In this document: positions 19,354 to 28,276 of the stretch, in pieces | How the letters are laid out: each line of letters begins with the position of its first letter | Numbering within the stretch: the first letter of the stretch is position 1 | Assembly (NCBI RefSeq): GCF_000172415.1 | Contig: NZ_ABLD01000003.1 | Span: forward strand, 464,489 to 528,488 | Length of the DNA stretch: 64,000 nt | Direction of reading: 5' to 3' | Source: Paraburkholderia graminis C4D1M | Lineage (GTDB): Bacteria; Pseudomonadota; Gammaproteobacteria; Burkholderiales; Burkholderiaceae | Program-made: the position numbers and the translations under genes | The notes under the pieces: generated by a model | The model's database searches: none | Told to the model about the DNA's origin: nothing | What the model saw: the letters and a program-made list of their open reading frames with translations, nothing else

Positions 19354-20340
19354 ATGGCGATAACCATTCGCGACGTCGCGCGCGCGGCCAGCGTGTCGAT
19401 CGGCACCGTATCGCGCGCACTGAAAAACCAGCCAGGGCTTTCCGAGGCCACCCGCGTGCGCGTGGTCAAGGCCGCGCGCGAACTCGGCTACGACGCCGCG
19501 CAACTGCGTCCGCGTATTCGCCGCCTGACCTTCCTGCTGCATCGGCAGCACAACAACTTCGCCGTCAGCCCGTTCTTCTCGCACGTTCTGCATGGTGTCG
19601 AAGACGCGTGCCGCGAGCGCGGCATCGTGCCGTCCGTGCTGACTGCGGGACCGACCGAAGACGTGATTGAGCAGATGCGTCTGCATGCGCCGGACGCCGT
19701 CGCCATCGCCGGCTTCGTCGAGCCCGAGACGCTTGCCACGCTCGTCGCGATGCAGCGGCCGCTCGTGCTGATCGACCTGTGGGCGCCCGGCCTGCGCTCG
19801 GTCAATCTCGACAACGCCGCGGGCGCCGCGCTCGCCATGCGCCATCTGTTCGAACAGGGGCGCAAGCGCGTCGCGTTCATCGGCGGATCGCTTGCGCACT
19901 TCAGCATCGCGCAGCGCGCGCTCGGCTACCGGCGCGCGTTTTTCGAAGCGGGGCTGCTGTTCGACCCGTCGCTGGAAGTGACGATCGACGCCGGCCTCGA
20001 CCCCGACAGCGGCGCGGCGCGCGCGATGCAACAGTTGCTCGATGCGCCCGGTCCGCGCCCCGACGCGGTATTCGCCTACAACGACGCCGCCGCGCTCGCG
20101 GCGCTGCGCGCCTGCTTCGCGCGCGGCGTGCGCGTGCCGGAGGACATCGCGGTGATCGGCTTTGACGACATTCCCGCCGCCGCCCATGCCACGCCGCCGC
20201 TCTCCACTATCTCCGTCGACAAGGAAGCGCTCGGCCGGCGCGGCGTCGAATTGCTGCTCGAAGACGCGCCCGCCGAAACGGAAGTCCGCTTGCCCGTCCA
20301 TCTCATCGCCCGTGCCAGTACTTTGGTGAAAACGCCATGA
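19354..20340 (+). CDS. LacI-family transcriptional regulator
   Basis: The 328-residue protein starts with the LacI helix-turn-helix TIRDVARAASVSIGTVSRAL and hinge-helix region, followed by a periplasmic-binding-like sugar domain with VIGFDDIPAAAHATPPLSTI near its end, a LacI hallmark. I chose the ATG at 19354 because the HTH starts at once; the frame is open upstream without domain content. Its stop overlaps the ATG of the epimerase gene (ATGA at 20337-20340), so it is cotranscribed with the sugar genes it probably represses. Confidence 0.92.
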   Translation: MAITIRDVARAASVSIGTVSRALKNQPGLSEATRVRVVKAARELGYDAAQLRPRIRRLTFLLHRQHNNFAVSPFFSHVLHGVEDACRERGIVPSVLTAGPTEDVIEQMRLHAPDAVAIAGFVEPETLATLVAMQRPLVLIDLWAPGLRSVNLDNAAGAALAMRHLFEQGRKRVAFIGGSLAHFSIAQRALGYRRAFFEAGLLFDPSLEVTIDAGLDPDSGAARAMQQLLDAPGPRPDAVFAYNDAAALAALRACFARGVRVPEDIAVIGFDDIPAAAHATPPLSTISVDKEALGRRGVELLLEDAPAETEVRLPVHLIARASTLVKTP

Positions 20341-21629
20341 CGCAATCCGCCACGCCTCATTCCGCGAACGGCCCTGCCGTGCCGCCCGTCGCCAGTTTCA
20401 GAAGCCGCGAGTTTCTGCTCTCGCATATCGAGGACACGTTGCGCTTTTACGCGCCGAACGTGCTCGATCCGAGCGGCGGCTTCTTCCACTTTTTCCGCGA
20501 CGACGGTTCCGTCTACGACAAAACCACGCGGCACCTGGTGAGCAGTTGCCGCTACGTGTTCAACTACGCGATGGCGTATCGCCAGTTTGGCGACCCGAAG
20601 CATCTGGAATACGCGCGCCACGGTCTGCGCTTTTTGCACGACGCCCATTGGGACGCGCAGCACGAAGGCTACGACTGGGAGATCGAGTGGCGCGACGGCA
20701 AAAAGCGCACGCTCGACGCCACGCGTCATTGCTACGGCCTGGCCTTCGTGCTGCTCGCGTATTCGCATGCGGCCATGGCCGGCATCGAGGAAGCCAAGCC
20801 GATGATCGGCGCGACCTTCGAACTGATGGAGCACCGCTTCTGGGACGCCGCCGCGGGTCTCTATGCCGACGAAGCATCGCCCGAATGGCGCGTGAGTTCC
20901 TATCGCGGGCAAAACGCGAACATGCACACCACCGAGGCTTTGCTGACCGCGCACGAAGCGACCGGTCATCTCGTCTATCTGGATCGCGCCGAGCGCGTCG
21001 CGTCGAACATCACGCTGCGTCAGGCGAAACTCTCGCAGGGTCTCGTGTGGGAGCACTTTCATGCGGACTGGTCGGTGGACTGGCACTACAACGAGGAAGA
21101 CAGCTCGAACATTTTTCGTCCGTGGGGCTTTCAGCCGGGTCATCAAACCGAATGGGCGAAGCTGCTGCTGATTCTCGAGCGCTACCGTCCGTTGCCGTGG
21201 CTCTTGCCGCGCGCAATCGAACTGTTCGACGCCGCGATGACGCACGCATGGGACGAAGACCACGGCGGCCTCTACTACGGCTTCGGCCCCGACGGCACCG
21301 TCTGCGATCACGACAAATACTTCTGGGTCCAGGCGGAGACCTTCGCGACCGCCGCGCTGCTCGGCAAGCGCACGGGCAACGAGCGCTTCTGGGACTGGTA
21401 CGACGAGATCTGGCGCTATAGCTGGACGCACTTCGTCGATCACAAATACGGCGCCTGGTATCGCATACTCACCTGCGACAACCGCAAATACAGCGACGAA
21501 AAGAGCCCGGCCGGCAAGACCGACTATCACACGATGGGCGCGTGCTACGAGGTGCTCGCGCACGCGCTGCCCGACGGCGCGGCAACGGCCGGAGCCACTG
21601 CAACCGCTCAAACGGAGCAGGCAAAATGA
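20337..21629 (+). CDS. AGE-family sugar epimerase/isomerase (mannose isomerase-like)
   Basis: The 430-residue protein is an (alpha/alpha)6-barrel of the N-acylglucosamine 2-epimerase family. The active-site segments FQPGHQTEWAKLL (His and Glu), WVQAETFATAALL and GKTDYHTMGACYEVL are visible. Members such as YihS and D-mannose isomerase interconvert mannose and fructose without phosphorylation. It overlaps both neighbours by four bases (LacI upstream, PfkB kinase downstream). Together with a kinase this suggests free hexose to ketose, then ketose-phosphate. The exact sugar is inferred. Confidence 0.85.
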   Translation: MTQSATPHSANGPAVPPVASFRSREFLLSHIEDTLRFYAPNVLDPSGGFFHFFRDDGSVYDKTTRHLVSSCRYVFNYAMAYRQFGDPKHLEYARHGLRFLHDAHWDAQHEGYDWEIEWRDGKKRTLDATRHCYGLAFVLLAYSHAAMAGIEEAKPMIGATFELMEHRFWDAAAGLYADEASPEWRVSSYRGQNANMHTTEALLTAHEATGHLVYLDRAERVASNITLRQAKLSQGLVWEHFHADWSVDWHYNEEDSSNIFRPWGFQPGHQTEWAKLLLILERYRPLPWLLPRAIELFDAAMTHAWDEDHGGLYYGFGPDGTVCDHDKYFWVQAETFATAALLGKRTGNERFWDWYDEIWRYSWTHFVDHKYGAWYRILTCDNRKYSDEKSPAGKTDYHTMGACYEVLAHALPDGAATAGATATAQTEQAK

Positions 21630-22543
21630 CGAACGCGGACACAAACCATGAACTGCCGGTTTTCGTTTCGGCAGGCGACATCCTTACCGACCTCGTGCGC
21701 ACGGGCGCCTCGCAATGGCTGTCGCGTCCGGGCGGCGCCGGCTGGAACGTGGCGCGCTGCGTGGCGCAGCTCGGCTTGCCGACCGCGTGCGCGGGCTCGC
21801 TAGGCGTCGACAATTTCTCCGACGAGCTGTGGGACGCGAGCGTCGCCGCCGGCCTCGACATGCGCTTCATGCAGCGCGTCGAGCGCCCGCCTTTGCTCGC
21901 GATCGTTCATCGCACGCATCCGCCCGCCTACTTCTTCATGGGCGAAAACGGCGCCGATCTCGCGTTCGATCCCGCGCACCTGCCGGCCGGCTGGATGGAG
22001 CGCGTGAAGTGGGCGCACTTCGGCTGCATCAGTCTCGTGCGTCAACCGCTTGGCGATACGCTCGCGGCATTGGCCGCCGAGTTGCGCTCGCGCGGCGTGA
22101 AGATCAGCTTCGATCCGAACTACCGCAACCTGATGGAGCATGGCTACGAACCCACGCTGCGCAAAATGGCCGCGCTCGCCGATCTCATCAAGGTCTCCGA
22201 CGAAGACCTGCGCCTGCTCTTCAAGACCGACGACGAAGCGCAGGCTCTCAGCCAGTTGCGTTCGATGAACCCGAGCGCCACGGTCCTCGTCACGCGCGGG
22301 CCGGAAACGGCGCTGCTGATCGACGGCGCGATGACGGTCGAAGCGCGGCCGCCGCGCGTCGAGGTGGTGGATACGGTCGGCGCGGGCGACGCGTCGATCG
22401 GCGGCTTGCTGTTCAGCCTGATGACCGCTTCGCAACGCGCGTGGCCCGAGCATCTGGCGTTCGCGCTGGCGGCGGGCGCGGCGGCGTGCCGGCATGCGGG
22501 CGCGCATGCGCCGTCGCTGGATGAAGTCGTCGCGCTGTTGTAA
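21626..22543 (+). CDS. PfkB-family carbohydrate kinase (fructokinase-like)
   Basis: The 305-residue ribokinase-fold kinase has PfkB signature 1 around RPGGAGWNVARCVAQLG (34-50) and signature 2 in DTVGAGDASIGGLLFSL, where the last Asp is the catalytic base and GAGD forms the anion hole. The start at 21626 overlaps the epimerase stop (ATGA). It is the last gene of the LacI-epimerase-kinase set and probably phosphorylates the ketose made by the epimerase with ATP. Confidence 0.88.
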   Translation: MTNADTNHELPVFVSAGDILTDLVRTGASQWLSRPGGAGWNVARCVAQLGLPTACAGSLGVDNFSDELWDASVAAGLDMRFMQRVERPPLLAIVHRTHPPAYFFMGENGADLAFDPAHLPAGWMERVKWAHFGCISLVRQPLGDTLAALAAELRSRGVKISFDPNYRNLMEHGYEPTLRKMAALADLIKVSDEDLRLLFKTDDEAQALSQLRSMNPSATVLVTRGPETALLIDGAMTVEARPPRVEVVDTVGAGDASIGGLLFSLMTASQRAWPEHLAFALAAGAAACRHAGAHAPSLDEVVALL

Positions 22544-22677
22544 CGCGGGTGGTTTATGTTGGCGTTGCGCTGTCGTTGCGCGCGGCCTGCGCCCTGCGGC
22601 ACGTCGCCGCTTCTGCCGATGCGCGATGGCCGTGCTAGCATGAAAACACGGCAACCTTTGGAACGAGGAGCGACGCC

Positions 22678-22908
22678 ATGGAGGACATCACCTACACCAA
22701 AGGCATCTACACGGCCACTGCGTCGGTAAGAGAACTCGATCGGGACACCTGGCAAGGCGTAGTCACACTCGCGCGCGACGAAGGCGAAGCGAGCGAGGAC
22801 CAGGAAACCACCGTCTACGAAGTCGAGGCTACGTCGTCCACGCCAGGCGAGGCACTGGAAGAAGCGAAGGCGCTCGCTCATCGCATACTCGGGGAAATCG
22901 AACTCTAG
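22678..22908 (+). CDS. Small conserved-type hypothetical protein
   Basis: The 76-residue acidic protein begins MEDITYTKGIYTATASVREL and ends ALAHRILGEIEL. A good ribosome site (GAGGAG) precedes the ATG. Predicted beta strands (YTATASVREL, WQGVVTLARD, TTVYEVEA) followed by a helix suggest a small alpha/beta fold. It is followed by a second small protein with similar layout. Function unknown. Confidence 0.7.
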   Translation: MEDITYTKGIYTATASVRELDRDTWQGVVTLARDEGEASEDQETTVYEVEATSSTPGEALEEAKALAHRILGEIEL

Positions 22909-22973
22909 GCAGACCGGCGCCCGCGCTCGTGCATCCGCGCCGCGCCGCCTGAACGCAATGGTTGGAGGCGATC

Positions 22974-23219
22974 ATGGCTGAACAACTGTTCCTCTACGGC
23001 GTGTACTCGATTCACGTGCGCCCGATCGAACTCAGCGGCGCGCGCTGGGACGCCGAGTACGAAATCCGGCATCGCGAGAAAGCGGTCAAGCCGTGGACGA
23101 CCGTCGGCGGCGACAACGGTTATGGCGACTCCGCCGAGGCGATCGCGGCCGCGCATCAGCAAGCGGTCGAGGACATCGAACACGGCGCGGGCATTCCGAA
23201 GCCGCGGGCGTTTCCATAA
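22974..23219 (+). CDS. Small hypothetical protein
   Basis: The 81-residue protein begins MAEQLFLYGVYSIHVRPIEL, and a GGAGG site precedes the ATG at 22974. Like its upstream neighbour it has strands (YSIHVRPIEL, WDAEYEIRHR) then a helix (SAEAIAAAHQQAVEDIEHG). The shared layout suggests the two small genes are distant paralogues or act together. No function is recognised. Confidence 0.68.
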   Translation: MAEQLFLYGVYSIHVRPIELSGARWDAEYEIRHREKAVKPWTTVGGDNGYGDSAEAIAAAHQQAVEDIEHGAGIPKPRAFP

Positions 23220-23230
23220 AGCGGCATTAA

Positions 23231-23297
23231 GGCTTGCGAGTGCGAAGCGCGGCCGGCTTGCGCTTTCGGGCGCGCCGGGGCTTCGCACTCGCAAGCC
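23231..23297. repeat. 18-bp perfect inverted repeat upstream of the potassium channel gene
   Basis: GGCTTGCGAGTGCGAAGC at 23231-23248 is exactly complementary to 23280-23297, with a GC-rich 31-base loop. It starts 12 bases after the preceding stop and ends 60 bases before the channel start. There is no T-run. It could be a terminator-like structure, an attenuator in the channel leader, or an RNA stability element. Confidence 0.75.
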
Positions 23298-23356
23298 CCG
23301 TTCGGCGAGCCAGGCGCCGTGCTACGCTTGCGCCGTTTTCATTCCTCGAGCACGCG

Positions 23357-24316
23357 ATGGCTACCGAACCGACCGACCGTTTTCCCGGCATCGGCGACGC
23401 TGAAGAGCGCGCGCGAAAACGCCGCTTGCGCGGCAGCCGCGAACTGCGTATCGAGGATCAGGTGGTCGTCGCGCACGGCATGCCGATGCGGTTCTGGCAG
23501 GATCTCTATCACCGCGCGCTGACGGTTCGCTGGCCGACGTTTTTCGTCTCGCTCGCGGTGCTGTTCATGCTGCTCAACACGAGCTTCGCCGCGCTCTACA
23601 TGCTCGGCGACGCACCGATTGCCAACCTGTATCCAACGGGCTTCGGCGGCGCGTTTTTCTTCAGTGTCGAAACGCTCGCCACCGTCGGTTATGGCGACAT
23701 GCATCCGCAAACGGTCTACGCGCACTGGATCGCCACGCTCGAAATCTTCGTCGGCATGTCGAGCATTGCGTTGGCAACGGGGCTGATATTCGCGCGCTTC
23801 TCTCGCCCGCACGCGAAGATCATGTTCGCGCGCTACGCGGTCATCCGGCCGCTCGACGGCCACATGACGCTGATCGTGCGCTCGGCCAACGGACGTCAGA
23901 ACGTGATCGCCGAAGCGCATGCGCGGCTGCGCATTCTGCGGCGTGAAACCACGGCCGAAGGCTACACATTGCGGCGGCTTCATGACCTGACGCTCGTGCG
24001 CGATCAACATCCGGTGTTCAAGCTCGGCTGGAGCCTGATGCATGTGATCGACGAAGAGAGTCCGCTGTTCGGCGAAACCGCCGAAACGTTGAAGGCACGC
24101 GACACGTCGCTGCTGCTGACGCTCGAAGGCGTCGACGAATCGACATCGCAAACCATGCAGGCGCGCCACATGTGGTCGTGCGACGAAATCTTCTGGCATC
24201 ACCGTTTCGTCGACATCATGAGCGAGCAGGACGGCGTGAGCCATATCGACTACTCGCATTTCGACGAGATCGTGCCGCTCGACGAAGCGCCTGTCGCGGC
24301 AAGCGTGCGGCCGTAA
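23357..24316 (+). CDS. KirBac-type inward-rectifier potassium channel
   Basis: The 319-residue inner-membrane channel has an amphipathic slide helix (about 45-57), TM1 (VRWPTFFVSLAVLFMLLNTS), a pore helix with filter TVGYGD (109-114), TM2 (IATLEIFVGMSSIALATGLI), and the cytoplasmic immunoglobulin-like Kir domain (MFARYAVIRPLDGHMTLIVR to the C terminus). This is the KirBac layout, forming tetramers that pass K+. The ATG at 23357 was chosen because the upstream frame runs through a large inverted repeat. It appears monocistronic. Confidence 0.9.
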   Translation: MATEPTDRFPGIGDAEERARKRRLRGSRELRIEDQVVVAHGMPMRFWQDLYHRALTVRWPTFFVSLAVLFMLLNTSFAALYMLGDAPIANLYPTGFGGAFFFSVETLATVGYGDMHPQTVYAHWIATLEIFVGMSSIALATGLIFARFSRPHAKIMFARYAVIRPLDGHMTLIVRSANGRQNVIAEAHARLRILRRETTAEGYTLRRLHDLTLVRDQHPVFKLGWSLMHVIDEESPLFGETAETLKARDTSLLLTLEGVDESTSQTMQARHMWSCDEIFWHHRFVDIMSEQDGVSHIDYSHFDEIVPLDEAPVAASVRP

Positions 24317-24605
24317 GCGGCGATAAACGGCCAAAGCAGCAACACGCGAAGCGCGGGCGACAATCGCCCGATATAACCCGGCGAAGCACCCAGGGCATAC
24401 CCGAAGCCATCCTTCGCGTGGCATATCCATCTCAAAACCGCGTCAAAACGCAGCGCTCTTCGCGCGCATTCGCGTGCATGCGCGGAAAGTAGAAAAAATC
24501 CACTCTGATTGGCGCTAAAAAATAGAGTCTCTTTCGCTGCGCGGGCTTCGTGGTTCCCACCGGTCCCCATCGCGCGCGCGAATGCAAAATTACGGAGACT
24601 CATCC

Positions 24606-27600
24606 ATGACCGCTCGCCTGCCCATCGACGGCACGCCCGCTCTCGCCGACTACAAGCTGTCCGACAATCTCACCGCGACCCGCGGCCGCATCTTTCTGAC
24701 CGGCACGCAGGCGCTCGTGCGCCTCGCGTTGATGCAGCGCGCGCTCGACCAGGCGCGCGGCATGAACACCGCCGGCTTCATCAGCGGCTATCGCGGCTCG
24801 CCGCTCGGCATGGTCGATCAGCAATTGTGGAAGGCGAAGAAACTGCTCGAAGCGAGCGACGTGCGCTTTCTGCCCGCGATCAACGAAGAACTCGGCGGCA
24901 CCGCCGTGCTCGGCACGCAGCGCGTGGAAGCGGACCCGGAACGCACGGTCGAAGGCGTGTTCGCGATGTGGTATGGCAAGGGCCCCGGCGTCGACCGCGC
25001 GGGCGACGCGCTCAAGCACGGCAACGCGTACGGCTCGTCGCCGCATGGCGGCGTGCTGGTCGTGGCCGGCGACGATCACGGCTGCGTGTCGTCGTCGATG
25101 CCGCATCAAAGCGATTTCGCGATGATGGCGTGGCACATGCCGGTCGTGAATCCGTCGAACATCGCCGACATGCTCGAGTTCGGGCTGTACGGCTGGGCGC
25201 TGTCGCGCTTCTCGGGCGCGTGGGTCGGCTACAAGGCGATCTCCGAAACCGTCGAATCGGGCTCGACCGTCGATCTCGATGCGCTGCGAACCGACTGGAC
25301 CGTCCCGCACGATTTCGAAGTGCCGGCAGGCGGCCTGCATAACCGCTGGCCCGACTTGCCGAGCCTCACCATCGAATCGCGGATGCACGCGAAACTCGAC
25401 GCGGTGCGCCATTTCGCCAGGACCAACAGCATCGACAAATGGATCGCGCCGAGTCCGCATGCGAACGTCGGCATCGTCACGTGCGGCAAGGCGCATCTCG
25501 ACCTGATGGAGACGTTGCGCCGCCTCGATCTGACCGTCGCCGACCTGGACGCGGCCGGCGTGCGCATCTACAAGGTCGGCTTGTCGTTTCCGCTGGAAAT
25601 GACGCGCATCGATACGTTCGTCGACGGTCTTTCCGAAGTGCTCGTGATCGAGGAGAAAGGCCTGGTCATCGAGCAGCAGATCAAGGACTATCTGTACAAC
25701 CGCACGCAAGGCGCGCGGCCGGCCGTGATCGGCAAGCATGCGGAAGACGGCAGCATGCTGCTGTCGTCGCTCGGTGAATTGCGGCCTTCGCGCATTCTGC
25801 CTGTGTTCGCGAACTGGCTCGCGAAGCACAAGCCCGCGCTCGATCGTCGGGAACGCGTGGTCGATCTGGTCGCGCCGCAAATTCTTTCGAACGCCGCCGA
25901 CAGCGTGAAGCGCACGCCTTACTTCTGCTCGGGCTGCCCGCACAATACATCGACGAAAGTGCCTGAAGGTTCGATTGCGCAGGCGGGCATCGGCTGTCAC
26001 TTCATGGCTTCGTGGATGGAGCGCGACACCACCGGTCTCATTCAGATGGGCGGCGAAGGCGTCGACTGGGCATCGCATTCGATGTTCACGAAAACGCGCC
26101 ACGTGTTCCAGAATCTCGGCGACGGCACGTACTTTCATTCGGGCATTCTCGCGATCCGCCAGGCCGTCGCGGCGAAAGCCACCATCACGTACAAGATTCT
26201 CTATAACGACGCGGTCGCGATGACGGGCGGCCAGCCGGTCGACGGCAGCATTTCCGTGCCGCAGATCGCGCGTCAGGTGGAAGCCGAAGGCGTATCGCGC
26301 TTCGTCGTGGTCAGCGACGAGCCCGAAAAATACGACGGCCATCACGATCTTTTCCCGAAGGGCACGACGTTCCATCACCGCAGCGAAATGGACGCCGTGC
26401 AGCGCGAACTGCGCGACACCGACGGCGTGACCGTGCTGATCTACGACCAGACCTGCGCCGCCGAAAAACGGCGTCGCCGGAAAAAAGGCGAATTCCCCGA
26501 TCCGGACAAGCGGCTCTTTATCAACGAGGAAGTGTGCGAGGGTTGCGGCGATTGCGGCGTGCAGTCGAACTGTTTGTCGGTGGAGCCCGTTGAAACCGCG
26601 TTGGGACGCAAGCGCCGCATCGATCAATCGTCGTGCAATAAAGACTACTCGTGCGTGAACGGCTTTTGCCCGAGCTTCGTGACAGTCGAAGGCGGCAAGC
26701 TGAAGAAAGCCGCGGGCGTCGCGTTCGATCCGCAAGCGCTGACCGAACGCGTGAACGCATTGCGGCTGCCCGCCACGCAGCTCGATGCCGCGCCGTACGA
26801 CATTCTCGTGACGGGCGTCGGCGGTACGGGCGTCGTGACGGTCGGCGCATTGATCAGCATGGCCGCGCATCTGGAAGGCAAGAGCGCGTCGGTCCTCGAC
26901 TTCATGGGCTTCGCGCAAAAGGGCGGCTCCGTATTGTCGTTCGTGCGTTTCGCGGCGCGCGACGAATGGCTCAACCAGGTGCGCATCGACACGCAACAGG
27001 CCGACGTGCTGCTCGCCTGCGATATGGTGGTGGGCGCAAGCGCCGACGCATTGCAAACGGTACGTCATGGGCGCACGCACATCGTCGTCAACACGCATGC
27101 AATTCCGAACGCGACCTTCGTGACGAACCCGGACGCGACGCTGCACGCCGACGCGTTGATCGACAAGATGCGGCATGCAGCCGGAGCCGAACGCATGTCC
27201 GCCTGCGACGCGCAGGCGCTCGCCACGCGTTTTCTCGGCGACACGATCGGCGCAAACATTCTGATGCTCGGCTTCGCGTGGCAACTCGGCCTCGTGCCGG
27301 TGTCGTTCGGCGCGTTGATGCGTGCGATTGAGTTGAACAACGTCGCGGTGCAGATGAATCAACTCGCGTTTTCGATCGGCCGTCTTGCCGCCGACGATCC
27401 CGCCGCGCTCGAATCGCTGTGGCAGGCGCGGCATGCGGCGAAGCAAACGGTGCGCGTCGATACGCTCGATGAACTGATCGCGCATCGCGAAGGCCGTCTG
27501 CAGACTTATGGCGGCGCGAGCTACGTGACGCGTTATCGCGCGCTGGTCGACGCCGCGCGTCGCGCCGAACATGCGGTAGATGCAAGCAGCGAACGCGTGA

Positions 27601-28193
27601 CGCGTGCAGTGGCGACGACGTTTTATCGCTTGCTCGCGGTGAAGGACGAATACGAAGTCGCGCGCCTGCACACCGACGCCGCCTTCCGTGAAGCACTCGA
27701 AGCGCAATTCGAAGGCGTCGCGGGCAAGGACTTCGGCATCAAGTTCAATCTCGCGCCGCCGACGCTCACGCGCCCGCATTCCGGTGGGAATCCGACCAAG
27801 AAAACCTTCGGTCAATGGATGTGGCCGGTTCTCGGCGTGCTGGCAAAAGTGCGTGGACTGCGCGGCACGATGCTCGATCCGTTTGGCCGCACGCTCGAGC
27901 GCAAGATGGAGCGCGAACTCGCCGACGACTACGAAACCACGTTACAGCGCGCGCTTGCCAAGCTCGACGCCGGCAATCTCGAAGACGTCGCGAAGCTCGC
28001 CGATCTGCATGCTCGCGTGCGCGGTTATGGTCATGTGAAGGTCGCGAATCTCGCAGGCGTGAAGCGTGGCGAACGTGAACTCGCGGCGCGCTTGCAGATT
28101 GAAGCGGCGACGGGTGCGTCGGTGAAGAAATCGCTGGAGGATGTTAAAGGCGCGGGGCAGTTGCGCGGCATTCCGGTTGTGGTCGCGAAGTAG
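24606..28193 (+). CDS. Indolepyruvate ferredoxin oxidoreductase, fused large form
   Basis: The 1195-residue protein fuses the alpha and beta parts of indolepyruvate:ferredoxin oxidoreductase, which oxidatively decarboxylates aryl pyruvates to aryl-acetyl-CoA. Order: pyrimidine-binding TPP domain (GFISGYRGSPLGMVDQQL), TPP pyrophosphate domain (FCSGCPHNTSTKVPEGS; NDAVAMTGGQPVDG), a cysteine cluster EEVCEGCGDCGVQSNC plus later Cys residues for iron-sulfur binding, then the gamma-type domain (VTGVGGTGVVTVGAL). Length matches the proteobacterial fused type. The ATG at 24606 has a GGAG site. A perfect terminator follows. Confidence 0.92.
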   Translation: MTARLPIDGTPALADYKLSDNLTATRGRIFLTGTQALVRLALMQRALDQARGMNTAGFISGYRGSPLGMVDQQLWKAKKLLEASDVRFLPAINEELGGTAVLGTQRVEADPERTVEGVFAMWYGKGPGVDRAGDALKHGNAYGSSPHGGVLVVAGDDHGCVSSSMPHQSDFAMMAWHMPVVNPSNIADMLEFGLYGWALSRFSGAWVGYKAISETVESGSTVDLDALRTDWTVPHDFEVPAGGLHNRWPDLPSLTIESRMHAKLDAVRHFARTNSIDKWIAPSPHANVGIVTCGKAHLDLMETLRRLDLTVADLDAAGVRIYKVGLSFPLEMTRIDTFVDGLSEVLVIEEKGLVIEQQIKDYLYNRTQGARPAVIGKHAEDGSMLLSSLGELRPSRILPVFANWLAKHKPALDRRERVVDLVAPQILSNAADSVKRTPYFCSGCPHNTSTKVPEGSIAQAGIGCHFMASWMERDTTGLIQMGGEGVDWASHSMFTKTRHVFQNLGDGTYFHSGILAIRQAVAAKATITYKILYNDAVAMTGGQPVDGSISVPQIARQVEAEGVSRFVVVSDEPEKYDGHHDLFPKGTTFHHRSEMDAVQRELRDTDGVTVLIYDQTCAAEKRRRRKKGEFPDPDKRLFINEEVCEGCGDCGVQSNCLSVEPVETALGRKRRIDQSSCNKDYSCVNGFCPSFVTVEGGKLKKAAGVAFDPQALTERVNALRLPATQLDAAPYDILVTGVGGTGVVTVGALISMAAHLEGKSASVLDFMGFAQKGGSVLSFVRFAARDEWLNQVRIDTQQADVLLACDMVVGASADALQTVRHGRTHIVVNTHAIPNATFVTNPDATLHADALIDKMRHAAGAERMSACDAQALATRFLGDTIGANILMLGFAWQLGLVPVSFGALMRAIELNNVAVQMNQLAFSIGRLAADDPAALESLWQARHAAKQTVRVDTLDELIAHREGRLQTYGGASYVTRYRALVDAARRAEHAVDASSERVTRAVATTFYRLLAVKDEYEVARLHTDAAFREALEAQFEGVAGKDFGIKFNLAPPTLTRPHSGGNPTKKTFGQWMWPVLGVLAKVRGLRGTMLDPFGRTLERKMERELADDYETTLQRALAKLDAGNLEDVAKLADLHARVRGYGHVKVANLAGVKRGERELAARLQIEAATGASVKKSLEDVKGAGQLRGIPVVVAK

Positions 28194-28240
28194 CACGCGT
28201 TGTAGAAACCGGCGCAACGCTTGCTGCTGCGCAAACGATG

Positions 28241-28276
28241 AAGCCGCTTCATGTGTCGACATGAAGCGGCTTTTTT
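28241..28276 (+). terminator. Rho-independent terminator after the oxidoreductase gene
   Basis: A perfect 14-bp stem (AAGCCGCTTCATGT with ACATGAAGCGGCTT), loop GTCG, and a run of six T at 28271-28276 lie about 48 bases after the stop at 28193. The T-run fits rightward transcription. Confidence 0.9.

Noticed and set aside
24600..27815. 1071-codon minus-strand frame opposite the indolepyruvate oxidoreductase
   Set aside because: Despite its length it mirrors the codons of a confidently identified enzyme and has no recognisable domain.
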